From Geobacter sp. (lineage in GTDB: Bacteria; Desulfobacterota; Desulfuromonadia; Geobacterales; Pseudopelobacteraceae): a stretch of 64,000 nucleotides of DNA. The stretch spans positions 868,001 to 932,000 of the forward strand of contig WKKS01000001.1 in the NCBI GenBank assembly GCA_009684515.1, read 5' to 3'. Shown here piece after piece: positions 43,537-52,048 of this stretch. Made by a program: the position numbers and the translations under genes. The notes below the pieces were generated by a model. It saw nothing but the letters and a program-made list of their open reading frames with translations. It did no database searches and was not told where the DNA came from. Position 1 is the first letter of the stretch, and each line of letters begins with the position of its first letter.

Positions 43537-44762
43537 TGGATTTCCTGCAGACTCTGAAAATCGCCTTGCGGGCCCTGCGTACCAACAAGATGCGTTCATT
43601 TCTGACCATGCTCGGCATCATTATCGGCATCGCCGCCGTGATCGCCATGATGGCGGTCGGCTCCGGAGCCAGTTACGTTATCTCGCAGCAGATCGCCAGT
43701 ATCGGCAGCAACATCATCCTGGTGCTGCCCGGCTCGACCACCAGCGGCGGCCTGCGCACCGGCAGCGGCGGAGCCCAGACTTTGACCAGCGACGATGTCA
43801 GGGCCATCATGGCGGAGTGCCCCTCGGTTGAATTGGCGGCCCCCACCATTCGCAGTTCCGGACTGGTTGTTTACGGCAATATGAACTGGTCCACAGTCCT
43901 GATGGGGACGACCCCTGAACTGTTCGAAATCCGTGAATGGGGGGTTGACTCCGGCCGCGGCATCAGCCAGCAGGATGTTGACAGCGCCGCCAAGATTTGC
44001 GTGCTGGGGCAGACCGTGGTTGAAAATCTGTTCGGCTCATCCGACCCGCTCGGCAAGATTGTCCGCATCAAAAAAGTCCCTTTCACAGTAGTCGGCGTCC
44101 TTAACCGCAAAGGTCAATCGCCGCAGGGCACTGACCAGGACGATTCGGTCTTTGTCCCGCTGCGCACTGCGCAACGCAACCTGTCCCGCTCCCAGACCCT
44201 CAATTCGGTCGGCGCGCTGCTGATCAAAGCCAAAAGCGAAGATCTGTTGAGCAAGGCCGAGGAGGAAATCAACAACCTGCTCAGACAGCGCCACCGCATT
44301 ACCGGAGGGAAAGAGGTCGATTTTTCGACTCGCAACCTGTCCGAAATCCTGGCCGTGGCGGAGCAATCATCCAAAGCCATGTCACTTCTGCTGGGAGCTG
44401 TGGCTTCCATCTCGCTGATTGTCGGCGGGATCGGTATTATGAACATCATGCTGGTTTCGGTCACCGAGCGGACCCGCGAGATCGGTATCAGAATGGCAAT
44501 CGGCGCCAAGAAAAATGACATCCTGCTGCAGTTTATGACCGAAGCGGTACTGTTGACCATGCTGGGGGGGGTAATCGGGATTGCACTTGGCACCGGCGGA
44601 GCGACCATCGTATCGCGCATGCTGGATTGGCCGACCCTGATTTCGTTCCAGTCCATCGCCATCGCTTTCATTTTTTCCGGCGCAGTCGGTATCTTCTTCG
44701 GCTTTTATCCGGCCAAAAAGGCGGCCGGGCTCAACCCAATCGATGCTCTGAGGTATGAATAA
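43536..44762 (+). CDS. MacB/FtsX-type ABC exporter permease
   Basis: 408 residues: an N-terminal membrane helix (MLGIIIGIAAVIAMMAVGSG), a large periplasmic MacB-PCD domain and three C-terminal helices of the FtsX fold (GGIGIMNIMLVSVTERTREI is typical). MacB permeases work by mechanotransmission and export peptides or macrolides. The ATG overlaps the ATPase stop by one base (TAATG). Confidence 0.95.
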   Translation: MDFLQTLKIALRALRTNKMRSFLTMLGIIIGIAAVIAMMAVGSGASYVISQQIASIGSNIILVLPGSTTSGGLRTGSGGAQTLTSDDVRAIMAECPSVELAAPTIRSSGLVVYGNMNWSTVLMGTTPELFEIREWGVDSGRGISQQDVDSAAKICVLGQTVVENLFGSSDPLGKIVRIKKVPFTVVGVLNRKGQSPQGTDQDDSVFVPLRTAQRNLSRSQTLNSVGALLIKAKSEDLLSKAEEEINNLLRQRHRITGGKEVDFSTRNLSEILAVAEQSSKAMSLLLGAVASISLIVGGIGIMNIMLVSVTERTREIGIRMAIGAKKNDILLQFMTEAVLLTMLGGVIGIALGTGGATIVSRMLDWPTLISFQSIAIAFIFSGAVGIFFGFYPAKKAAGLNPIDALRYE

Positions 44763-44763
44763 T

Positions 44764-45177
44764 ATGAACAACTGTCCCATGTGCCAGCGCTGGAATGATG
44801 ACGCCGATCTGCGGATCATTGAAATGCCGCACTCATATGCTGTTCTCAATCGCGACCAGTTTTTCCCCGGCTATACACTGCTGTTTACCAAGGAACACGT
44901 CACGGAACTGTTTCATCTGGATCCATCGGTGCGATCAGCACTGATGGAAGAGGTCAGCCGGGTTGCAGAGGCTTTGTACGACACATTTTCCCCGGCCAAG
45001 ATCAATTATGAGTTACTGGGTAATATGGTGCCGCACATCCATTGGCACATTGTGCCGCGTTTTGCATCGGAAGCGCTCTGGCCCCGTCCAATCTGGGCCG
45101 AAACGCATAAAGAGCTGATTCTTGCGCCTGACGAATATCAACAACGGATAACCAGGATTCGGAGCGCACTGAAATGA
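44764..45177 (+). CDS. HIT-family hydrolase/nucleotidyl transferase
   Basis: 137 residues from the ATG at 44764, favoured because GAGGT lies 9 bases away; an earlier ATG at 44755 overlaps the permease stop and the RBS. The N-terminus has CPMCQRW (possible zinc). The HIT motif is HIHWHIVPR, whose middle His is the nucleophile. The family acts on dinucleotides or nucleoside phosphoramidates. The stop overlaps the next gene (ATGA). Confidence 0.92.
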   Translation: MNNCPMCQRWNDDADLRIIEMPHSYAVLNRDQFFPGYTLLFTKEHVTELFHLDPSVRSALMEEVSRVAEALYDTFSPAKINYELLGNMVPHIHWHIVPRFASEALWPRPIWAETHKELILAPDEYQQRITRIRSALK

Positions 45178-46469
45178 TCAAACCATATCTGCATACCTTG
45201 CCAAACGGACTGCGGGTGGTCTGTGTCGAAATGCCACATCTGCACTCCGCCGAGCTGGCCATCTACCTGAAAGTCGGTGGTCGCAACGACCCGCCGGAGC
45301 GGGGTGGACTGTCGCACTTCCTGGAGCACATCCTGTTTCGCGGAACCGCTGATTTTGGCTCTTCGCTGGCGCTGGAAGCCGCTTTTGAAGCGATTGGCGG
45401 AGCTCCCAATGCCGCCACCGACACGGAATCAACCTGCTACTATTCCCGCATCCACCCCGACCATATCAAACGGGGCATGGAGATTTTCGCCTCAATGATG
45501 TCGCGCCCGCTCCTGGCCGGCATTGAGACCGAGAAACGCATAATTGCCGAGGAAGCCAGGGAGGATCTCAACGAGCAGGGAGAAGAGATCAATCCGGATA
45601 CGATTGCCAGCCGGATGCTTTGGCCGCGTCACTCGCTGGGACTGCCGACCATCGGCACCCTGGAGAGCATTGCCGCCACAGAGCGGGCTGATCTGGAGCG
45701 ACACCTGAAAAGCTTTTATGTGCCGTCGGCGGCCGTCCTGACCATATCGGGACCGGTTCGCAGCCATGAGGTCTTCGAAGCCGCACTTGACTGTTTTGGC
45801 AGCTGGCAGGGCGACACTCCCCCTCCGACCAACCTGGTGAATGTGCAGGAACTTAAGCTGACACCGCAGATCCGCTGCGTACAGGATTCAGACAGCCAGA
45901 TGAGCCTGCAGATCGCTTTTCTGGGCCTGGCACGCGATGACGAGCGATTCATGGCGCTCCGCTTTCTGCGGCGCATCCTGGCAAGCGGCGGCAGTTCACG
46001 CATGTATCTGCGGCTGCGGGAAGAACTGGGAATCATCTATTCCGTCGAGGGTTCAATCGGAGCATATGACGAAACCGGCTGCCTGGCATTCGATCTCTCC
46101 ACATCCCCGGAAACATTGATCCAGGCGGTGGAGGCGACTCTGGAGGAACTCCTTAAAATTGTACGGACTCCGGTCCCAGCGGTGGAGTTGGAGCGCGTGC
46201 GCCATTCTTACATTTTTGATCTGGACTACAGCCGGGATTCGGCCTACGAGATGGGGGGACGTTACGGCTGGGGGGAGTTGATGGGGGTCGTGCGGAGTAT
46301 TGAAGAAGACCAGGCCGAGGCCCGTCAGTTAAATGCCGAACAACTGCTGGAAACAGCCCGCACCCTGTTCGCGCCGGAAAACATGCGTCTGGTTGCGGTC
46401 GGACCATGGAAGCGCGGAATGAAGAAGAGGTTACGTGAAGTGGTTGACAGTTATGTCGCCCGTTTTTAA
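45174..46469 (+). CDS. M16-family zinc peptidase (processing-peptidase-like)
   Basis: 431 residues without a signal peptide, so probably cytoplasmic. Zinc motif HFLEH in GLSHFLEHILFRGTADFG; distal Glu in the EEAREDLNEQGE block. It resembles the bacterial PqqL/YmxG-type single-chain M16 proteases. It is coupled to the HIT gene. The substrate is unknown. Confidence 0.93.
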   Translation: MIKPYLHTLPNGLRVVCVEMPHLHSAELAIYLKVGGRNDPPERGGLSHFLEHILFRGTADFGSSLALEAAFEAIGGAPNAATDTESTCYYSRIHPDHIKRGMEIFASMMSRPLLAGIETEKRIIAEEAREDLNEQGEEINPDTIASRMLWPRHSLGLPTIGTLESIAATERADLERHLKSFYVPSAAVLTISGPVRSHEVFEAALDCFGSWQGDTPPPTNLVNVQELKLTPQIRCVQDSDSQMSLQIAFLGLARDDERFMALRFLRRILASGGSSRMYLRLREELGIIYSVEGSIGAYDETGCLAFDLSTSPETLIQAVEATLEELLKIVRTPVPAVELERVRHSYIFDLDYSRDSAYEMGGRYGWGELMGVVRSIEEDQAEARQLNAEQLLETARTLFAPENMRLVAVGPWKRGMKKRLREVVDSYVARF

Positions 46470-46495
46470 CAATTGCAGGCGACCGGATGATTCCA

Positions 46496-47194
46496 TCAAG
46501 ATAACAATCGATCCCTGTCGAATTCTTTTTGAGACTTGAGCAGATCAGCCAGAACCGATTCAAGCGGCTGATCCAGCCTATTGAAACTGATGCCAATTCC
46601 GGGAGCGGACCTCTCCCCCCACGGCTTGATCCAGCGGATAGTGGCTTCAATATCAAGTCCGAATTCCGGCAACCGTAAGATTATTTCTGATTGTTGTGAG
46701 TATTTCTCGGGAAAGATATCCACAACAAAAGCCCCGCCCCAAGCCAGGTTCAGCGTAAATCCCCGATACTCCTTACCATTATGGGCAACAACCGTTGAAA
46801 GGCAGGCCAAATGCCTTCGATAGGCCCGCAGCGTACGCGGGGTGAAGGCCGGACAGCTTTTGTTCAGAAAGTTGACCAAACTTTTGTCATGCCTCGCACT
46901 CCGGGGAATATCCGCAGCTTCCAGCGCCTCCGTTCCGGGAGTCCTGACCCGTAGCGTCGGAAAAAAGTTGGCCAGCGTATAGGCAACATTTTTTTCCTCC
47001 CCCTTCGATCTCACAATTGATGAAACGTCCGTCAATAGACCGCTGTAGAACCCCCGCAACGCCAGTTCTTCCGCTTGACAGAACGAGCTGCAGGCGACTG
47101 ACGCGGCATTGAAGCTGCTCAGCTGCGCCGCAAGCGCGGCCCGCGTATCGTCGCTGTATGAAACAACCAGTATGGGATGGGTCGGTAACGGCAT
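46496..47194 (-). CDS. PilZ-domain protein with a receiver-like N-terminus
   Basis: 232 residues. The C-terminal part (about residues 120-215) resembles PilZ: AYRRHLACLSTVV corresponds to the RxxxR motif and FTLNLAWGGAFVV to (D/N)xSxxG. Ala replaces the usual Ser, so c-di-GMP affinity may be low. The N-terminal 75 residues (HPILVVSYSDDTRAALAAQL, GLLTDVSS) look like a degenerate receiver without the full acid pocket. It lies downstream of the transglutaminase gene on the same strand. Confidence 0.75.
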   Translation of the reverse strand: MPLPTHPILVVSYSDDTRAALAAQLSSFNAASVACSSFCQAEELALRGFYSGLLTDVSSIVRSKGEEKNVAYTLANFFPTLRVRTPGTEALEAADIPRSARHDKSLVNFLNKSCPAFTPRTLRAYRRHLACLSTVVAHNGKEYRGFTLNLAWGGAFVVDIFPEKYSQQSEIILRLPEFGLDIEATIRWIKPWGERSAPGIGISFNRLDQPLESVLADLLKSQKEFDRDRLLS

Positions 47195-47201
47195 GAGTCG
47201 C

Positions 47202-48638
47202 TCAATATTTCGCTTGCAGCACTTTTATCTTGATCTTGCCGATGATCGAAATAATCGGAGACATATCCTCCGGCAGGTGCCCTTCAAACAGCTTGAGGTG
47301 TGTCGGGTCCGACGGCAGCTGGTTGTAAGTGGGATCGACCGGAATCCACCTGTCACCAATAAAACTTTCGGCCCAGCTGTGATAAAGAAAACCCTTTCCT
47401 TCCTGATATACCAGTCCTGACACAAACCGGGTCGGCAGTCCGGCTGCCCGTGCCAGTGCGGTATAAAGACGGGCGTGGGTCTGGCAGTTGCCGACGCGTG
47501 ATTTGAAGCTTTCCACGGCAGCACCGCCGTCATCCACAGTATCCTTGAGCCACTCGGCCGTCCACGAAGCCAGTGCTCTGGCCAGCTCATCCTGGCTTTT
47601 TGCAGCGGCGGCAATTTCTTTGGCCTTGGCAACAATTTCCGGAGCGTCGGATTCAATCTTGGCAGCCGGCTTGAGATAAGCATCCAGCGGCTTTGCGGAA
47701 ACCGGCGCCGAAGCGAGCGATCCGGTCTTGATAACAATATTTCCGGCGCAACGCTGCTCCACCTGCTGCCCTCCATCCTGCGGCAGCGGCAGGGCATCAT
47801 TCCAGCCGGTGATATCAACCTCAAGCGCGGTCAGTTTTTTTGGCTCTTTGATGGGTGGTTCCACTCGCACCAGACTGAAATCGTAGATCAGATCTTTTTT
47901 TGCCAAAGCCAGATTGCCAATGAATGGCCCCAAAAGCTTGGGATCCTCAGCCTTGGTAATTACCAGTCCATCCCGCACCGATTCCATCAGGGTGTTACCT
48001 TGGCCATCAATCCAGATGTCGTTATCTACAAACGTGTAGAGATTGTTCTGAAGCTTGATGGCCGGAATCCCTTCGGGAGTTTTTTCCTCCCCCAGCACGG
48101 AAATTTTAACTTCTTTAATTTTGAGTTCCTCGGGGTCAAAGGTCAAAAGCTTGTAAACCTTGCCAGGCGACGCGTCACGCATCAGCGGATAGATGTTCAG
48201 GGCAGGACCGGGGTAGACTTCACCCTTGAATTTCAGCTGTTTATCGGTTGTCTTGCCGCCAATCCTGGTTTTCATGCGGACGACGCCATCGGCAACCTTG
48301 CCGCTGACATGCGAAGATGAATTGTTGATGGTCTGCTCGACATCGAATGACCTTAGAGCCAACCCCTTGGTGACCAGGTATGATTCACGCGTGGACGCAT
48401 CCTTCGAGAACCCCATGACCTTCATCCGGACACTGCCATAACCTTCCATGCGGTATCCATCCGATGATTCACTGATTGTCTGACGATAAAACCCGACTCT
48501 GTCAGCATCAACATAGATGCCGAACCAGCGCTCCGACACCGGAGGTTTGTCAATCTTTTTGGCCGGTTCGGCCGAAACGTTCAGAGCGCTGCAGAGCAGC
48601 AGTAGTATTATGACAATCGATTTGCTGAAATTATTCAT
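47202..48638 (-). CDS. Transglutaminase-like periplasmic protein
   Basis: 478 residues from the ATG at 48638 (MNNFSKSIVIILLLLCSALN), a signal peptide with AAAGGA upstream. The C-terminal transglutaminase-like domain has Cys in RVGNCQTHARLYTALARAAG, His in FLYHSWAESFIGDRW and Asp in PVDPTYNQ, a full Cys-His-Asp triad. The N-terminal 300 residues are beta-rich. Such proteins may be proteases or amidases acting on envelope substrates. The substrate is unknown. Confidence 0.88.
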   Translation of the reverse strand: MNNFSKSIVIILLLLCSALNVSAEPAKKIDKPPVSERWFGIYVDADRVGFYRQTISESSDGYRMEGYGSVRMKVMGFSKDASTRESYLVTKGLALRSFDVEQTINNSSSHVSGKVADGVVRMKTRIGGKTTDKQLKFKGEVYPGPALNIYPLMRDASPGKVYKLLTFDPEELKIKEVKISVLGEEKTPEGIPAIKLQNNLYTFVDNDIWIDGQGNTLMESVRDGLVITKAEDPKLLGPFIGNLALAKKDLIYDFSLVRVEPPIKEPKKLTALEVDITGWNDALPLPQDGGQQVEQRCAGNIVIKTGSLASAPVSAKPLDAYLKPAAKIESDAPEIVAKAKEIAAAAKSQDELARALASWTAEWLKDTVDDGGAAVESFKSRVGNCQTHARLYTALARAAGLPTRFVSGLVYQEGKGFLYHSWAESFIGDRWIPVDPTYNQLPSDPTHLKLFEGHLPEDMSPIISIIGKIKIKVLQAKY

Positions 48639-48667
48639 GAATGTGTCCTTTGTCCGTGGTACGAAAA

Positions 48668-48707
48668 ACGCCACCGAAGCCAGTTTCCTGAGATATTTCG
48701 GTGGCGT
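48668..48707 (-). terminator. Terminator after the GGDEF gene
   Basis: Minus-strand 11-bp stem ACGCCACCGAA / TTCGGTGGCGT with an 18-base loop, then TTTTTCG. It lies 100 bases after the GGDEF gene stop and before the transglutaminase gene. Confidence 0.75.
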
Positions 48708-48806
48708 CTTTGATTCTGATGTGACGTGCTCTATTCTGTAGATGCTGATTCCTTTAAAGCTTCCGGAGCCGGTTGATTTCGTGCAAACCGCATTTGGACG
48801 GACTCG

Positions 48807-49727
48807 CTAAGGTTCATGAAATTCGATCCGGTTCCGGCCGTTATTCTTGGCTCGGTAAAGGGCATCGTCTGTGACCTTGATAAAGTCATCAACCGAGGAA
48901 ACACCTTCCGACGGATAACAGGCTACCCCCAGGCTTGCGGTTATATTCAGAGGGGAAAGGGCTCCGCTGAACTTGAGAGCCTGCAGTGAGAGTCGGATCC
49001 GGTCGGCAACAAAAACAGATTCCTTGAGGGAGGAATCCGGAAGAATGGCGATGAACTCCTCGCCACCGTAACGGGCGGCACAGTCATAATTGCGCAACTC
49101 CTTCTGTAGTTGCGAGGCAACTCTTTGCAGAACAATATCACCCTGCAAATGTCCGAAAGTATCGTTAACCTTCTTGAAATGATCAATATCCAGCATGATC
49201 AGCGACAGAAATCCGCCATTCCGGGTGCAGCGCTGCACCTCTTTATCCAATGCGTCCATCATGTAGCGCCGATTGAAGAGTCCGGTCAGATGATCCGTAT
49301 TTGACAACTCCAGAAGCAGTTCATTCGATCGCCTCAACTCGTCCTGCAGCTTTTTGATCTTGAGATGAACCTTGACCCGCGCGACCAGTTCCCCAGGATC
49401 GAAAGGCTTGGTGATGTAGTCGCTGGCCCCCTGTTCAAGCCCTTTGATCTTCAGCTCACGATCATCCATGCCGGTCAGAATCAGGATCGGAACATCCTGC
49501 AGATCAGGTCGCGACTTGAGCATGCTCAGGAACTTGAAACCGTCGATACGCGGCATTTCCAGATCACACAGGATAATGTCCACCGGTGCGGAGAGCAGCT
49601 TCTTGAAGCCCTCAAGACCATCTTCCGCTTCATAGTAGCGCGTAAAGAGGCTAAAAGACTCGAGAACTTTAATGATTCGTTCCCGAACGGTACTGGAATC
49701 ATCTATGATCAGAACGCTGTTGGACAT
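48807..49727 (-). CDS. Response regulator with diguanylate cyclase output
   Basis: 306 residues. Receiver at residues 1-120 (SVLIIDDSSTVRERIIKVLE, acceptor Asp in DIILCDLEMPRIDG), short linker, then a GGDEF domain with active-site GGEEF in CAARYGGEEFIAIL. The inhibitory I-site RxxD (RNYD) lies five residues before GGEEF, so product inhibition is likely. It makes c-di-GMP when phosphorylated. The terminator is 100 bases downstream; rpe is on the same strand upstream. Confidence 0.96.
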   Translation of the reverse strand: MSNSVLIIDDSSTVRERIIKVLESFSLFTRYYEAEDGLEGFKKLLSAPVDIILCDLEMPRIDGFKFLSMLKSRPDLQDVPILILTGMDDRELKIKGLEQGASDYITKPFDPGELVARVKVHLKIKKLQDELRRSNELLLELSNTDHLTGLFNRRYMMDALDKEVQRCTRNGGFLSLIMLDIDHFKKVNDTFGHLQGDIVLQRVASQLQKELRNYDCAARYGGEEFIAILPDSSLKESVFVADRIRLSLQALKFSGALSPLNITASLGVACYPSEGVSSVDDFIKVTDDALYRAKNNGRNRIEFHEP

Positions 49728-49793
49728 TTCCGGAAACTCTACCTCAATTGCCTTATAAACTCAATTTTTTATACAGTTATCTCTAAATCAATT

Positions 49794-50459
49794 TTAAAGA
49801 AGCGGCTCCTTGGCAAGCCGTTTCATCTCGGATATCGTCGCGGCATAATCGTTACTTCCAAACACGGCGCTGCCAGCCACGAAAACATTTGCGCCGGCGT
49901 GCGCTATGCTGGCGATGTTGGATGCTTTGACACCGCCGTCCACCTCGAGCTCAGCCTCACATCCGCGCCGGTCCAGCATGGCCCGCAATGAATGTATCTT
50001 GGGCAGACAAGCCTCGATAAAACTCTGTCCTCCGAAGCCTGGATTAACCGTCATCAGCAGCACCAGATCCAGATCTTCCAGGATGTAATCAAGAACATTG
50101 AGCGGTGTGGCCGGGTTGAGCGAAACACCAGCCTTCTTGCCAAGGGATTTGATCAGCTGCACAGTCCGGTGCAGATGGTTGACCGCTTCGGCGTGAATGA
50201 CGATGATGTCGGCTCCGGCGGCGGCAAAATCCGGAATGTACTGGTCCGGATTTTCGATCATCAGATGCACATCCAGCGGCAACGAAGTAACTTTGCGGGC
50301 GGCTTCAACAACCAGAGGACCGATGGTGATATTCGGAACAAAATGGCCATCCATTACATCGATATGGATATAATCGGCGCCAGCCGCTTCAACAGCACGT
50401 ATTTCATCGCCAAGACGGGAGAAATCGGCGGAAAGGATCGATGGTGCAATTTTTTTCAT
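49794..50459 (-). CDS. rpe: Ribulose-phosphate 3-epimerase
   Basis: 221 residues from the ATG at 50459 ([20 protein letters not shown]), with GGAG 7 bases upstream; upstream codons belong to rsmB. Metal-site residues lie in [14 protein letters not shown] and in VHLMI, EVDGGVK. It interconverts ribulose-5-P and xylulose-5-P in the pentose phosphate pathway. It follows rsmB by 19 bases. Confidence 0.97.
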   Translation of the reverse strand: MKKIAPSILSADFSRLGDEIRAVEAAGADYIHIDVMDGHFVPNITIGPLVVEAARKVTSLPLDVHLMIENPDQYIPDFAAAGADIIVIHAEAVNHLHRTVQLIKSLGKKAGVSLNPATPLNVLDYILEDLDLVLLMTVNPGFGGQSFIEACLPKIHSLRAMLDRRGCEAELEVDGGVKASNIASIAHAGANVFVAGSAVFGSNDYAATISEMKRLAKEPLL

Positions 50460-50478
50460 CTGGTAACTCCGTCTCTTT

Positions 50479-51852
50479 TCATTTCTTTTTTCGGATGCGG
50501 GCTGCAAAAAAACCGTCCATGCCATGCTTGTGGGGCCAGGCCCTGAACATGCCGTAAAACTCAAACAACTCTTTCCAGGCGGGGAATAGCTCGTTGAGGT
50601 TTTCTAGCACGAAATCAGGGTGATGCAAAAGGAAATCCTCAACCACTTCTTCGTTTTCTTCGACCGAAGTCGAACAGGTCGAATAAAGCAGCGAGCCACC
50701 CGGCTTAAGGAGGGAAGAGGCATTCTTCAGCAACGCTTTCTGAACCGTGGCCAAACGGGTTATATCTCCATAGTTCAAGCGCCACTTAGCTTCCGGGTTG
50801 CGGCGGATCACTCCCAGGCCGGAGCAGGGCGCGTCCAGCAGAATACGGTCAAAAAGCCCCTCCGGAAACGTGTCGCATTGGTGCAAATCGGCGACCGCGG
50901 TGGAGAGGCAGTTTATTCCGAGACGTCGGGCATTTTCCTGAACGATGGTCAATTTGGATCGGGAGATGTCAGTTGCAATCAACCTGCCCCTGTCATCCAT
51001 CTGTTGGGCTATGTGGCAGGACTTGCCGCCGGGTGCGGCGCAGGCGTCCCAGACGGTTTCGCCCGGCTTTGCGCCCAAAAGCAATCCGGCCAGCTGCGAG
51101 GCCTCGTCCTGAACGGCAAACAGCCCGGACTCAAAGCCGGGGAGGGCGATTATGGCGTGACGCCCCGCAACGGCGATGCCGTCATGAGAATAGCGGCAAG
51201 CCATGGCCGACACCCCCACCTTCTCGAATTCCTGGATCAGTTCGTCCCGGGTTGTACGCAGGGTGTTGACCCTCAAAGTCAGTGGCGGCTGCTGCGATGA
51301 AGCCTCGGCCAACTTGTCCGCATCCCCGATACCGAGTTGGCCGACCCAATGTTCCGCCAGCCATTCCGGTTGAGAGTGACGGACAGCTATCGACTTGACA
51401 CCGTCTGTGGCCAGATCCGGAAAAGTGATCGACTCCCGTTGCCTCAAATAATTGCGCAGAACCGCATTTACCAACCCGCTGGTGCGCGGCGCGATTAATT
51501 TTGCAAGATTGACCGATTCGTTGACTGCGGCCGATTCAGGGATTCGGTCAAGACAGGTCAGCTGGTAAAGACCAATCCGGAGAATGACCAGCGCATGCGG
51601 ATCAAGCTCTTTCAACGGTTTTTCCAGCAGTTGGGAAAGAATATGGTCAAGCGTCCCCTGACGCCGCAAAACTCCGAAGACGAGTTCGGCAAACAGGCCG
51701 CGGTCGGGGCCGGTCAAGGCACCGCCAGCCAGCTCATTGTCGATCAGGCGATCGGCGAAACCGCCCTGTTTATTGATGCGCAGCAGAGTTTCACATGCTG
51801 CCTGGCGAGGATTTGCGGAAGGTTCGGCATTCTGGGCACGTCTTAGAATCAT
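50479..51852 (-). CDS. rsmB: 16S rRNA m5C967 methyltransferase
   Basis: 457 residues. An N-terminal NusB-like RNA-binding domain (residues 15-150) is followed by an AdoMet-dependent domain. The SAM motif is [20 protein letters not shown]; the catalytic Cys is in [20 protein letters not shown] and the second Cys in [11 protein letters not shown]. It methylates C967 of 16S rRNA. It diverges from the radical SAM gene across 196 bases. Confidence 0.95.
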   Translation of the reverse strand: MILRRAQNAEPSANPRQAACETLLRINKQGGFADRLIDNELAGGALTGPDRGLFAELVFGVLRRQGTLDHILSQLLEKPLKELDPHALVILRIGLYQLTCLDRIPESAAVNESVNLAKLIAPRTSGLVNAVLRNYLRQRESITFPDLATDGVKSIAVRHSQPEWLAEHWVGQLGIGDADKLAEASSQQPPLTLRVNTLRTTRDELIQEFEKVGVSAMACRYSHDGIAVAGRHAIIALPGFESGLFAVQDEASQLAGLLLGAKPGETVWDACAAPGGKSCHIAQQMDDRGRLIATDISRSKLTIVQENARRLGINCLSTAVADLHQCDTFPEGLFDRILLDAPCSGLGVIRRNPEAKWRLNYGDITRLATVQKALLKNASSLLKPGGSLLYSTCSTSVEENEEVVEDFLLHHPDFVLENLNELFPAWKELFEFYGMFRAWPHKHGMDGFFAARIRKKK

Positions 51853-51977
51853 ACATCCTCATCGATCAGTTTAGGGTTGCTGAAAACAGCTCCGATCCAT
51901 CATAGTCACCATGCCTGAAAAGTGCAAGGATGGTGAGTCCGGATAGCCCGGGAAAGTCATAAAATCGGGTATTTCCC

Positions 51978-52006
51978 TTGCATAGACACCTTCGATTTGC
52001 TACATT
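51978..52006 (+). promoter_or_regulatory. Sigma-70 promoter candidate for the radical SAM/RNase G unit
   Basis: TTGCAT, 17 bases, TACATT, in the 196-base divergent region. The gene starts about 43 bases after the -10. Confidence 0.45.
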
Positions 52007-52048
52007 TCCAGACCTTCCAAATTCCATAAAAGAATCGAACCAGCACCA

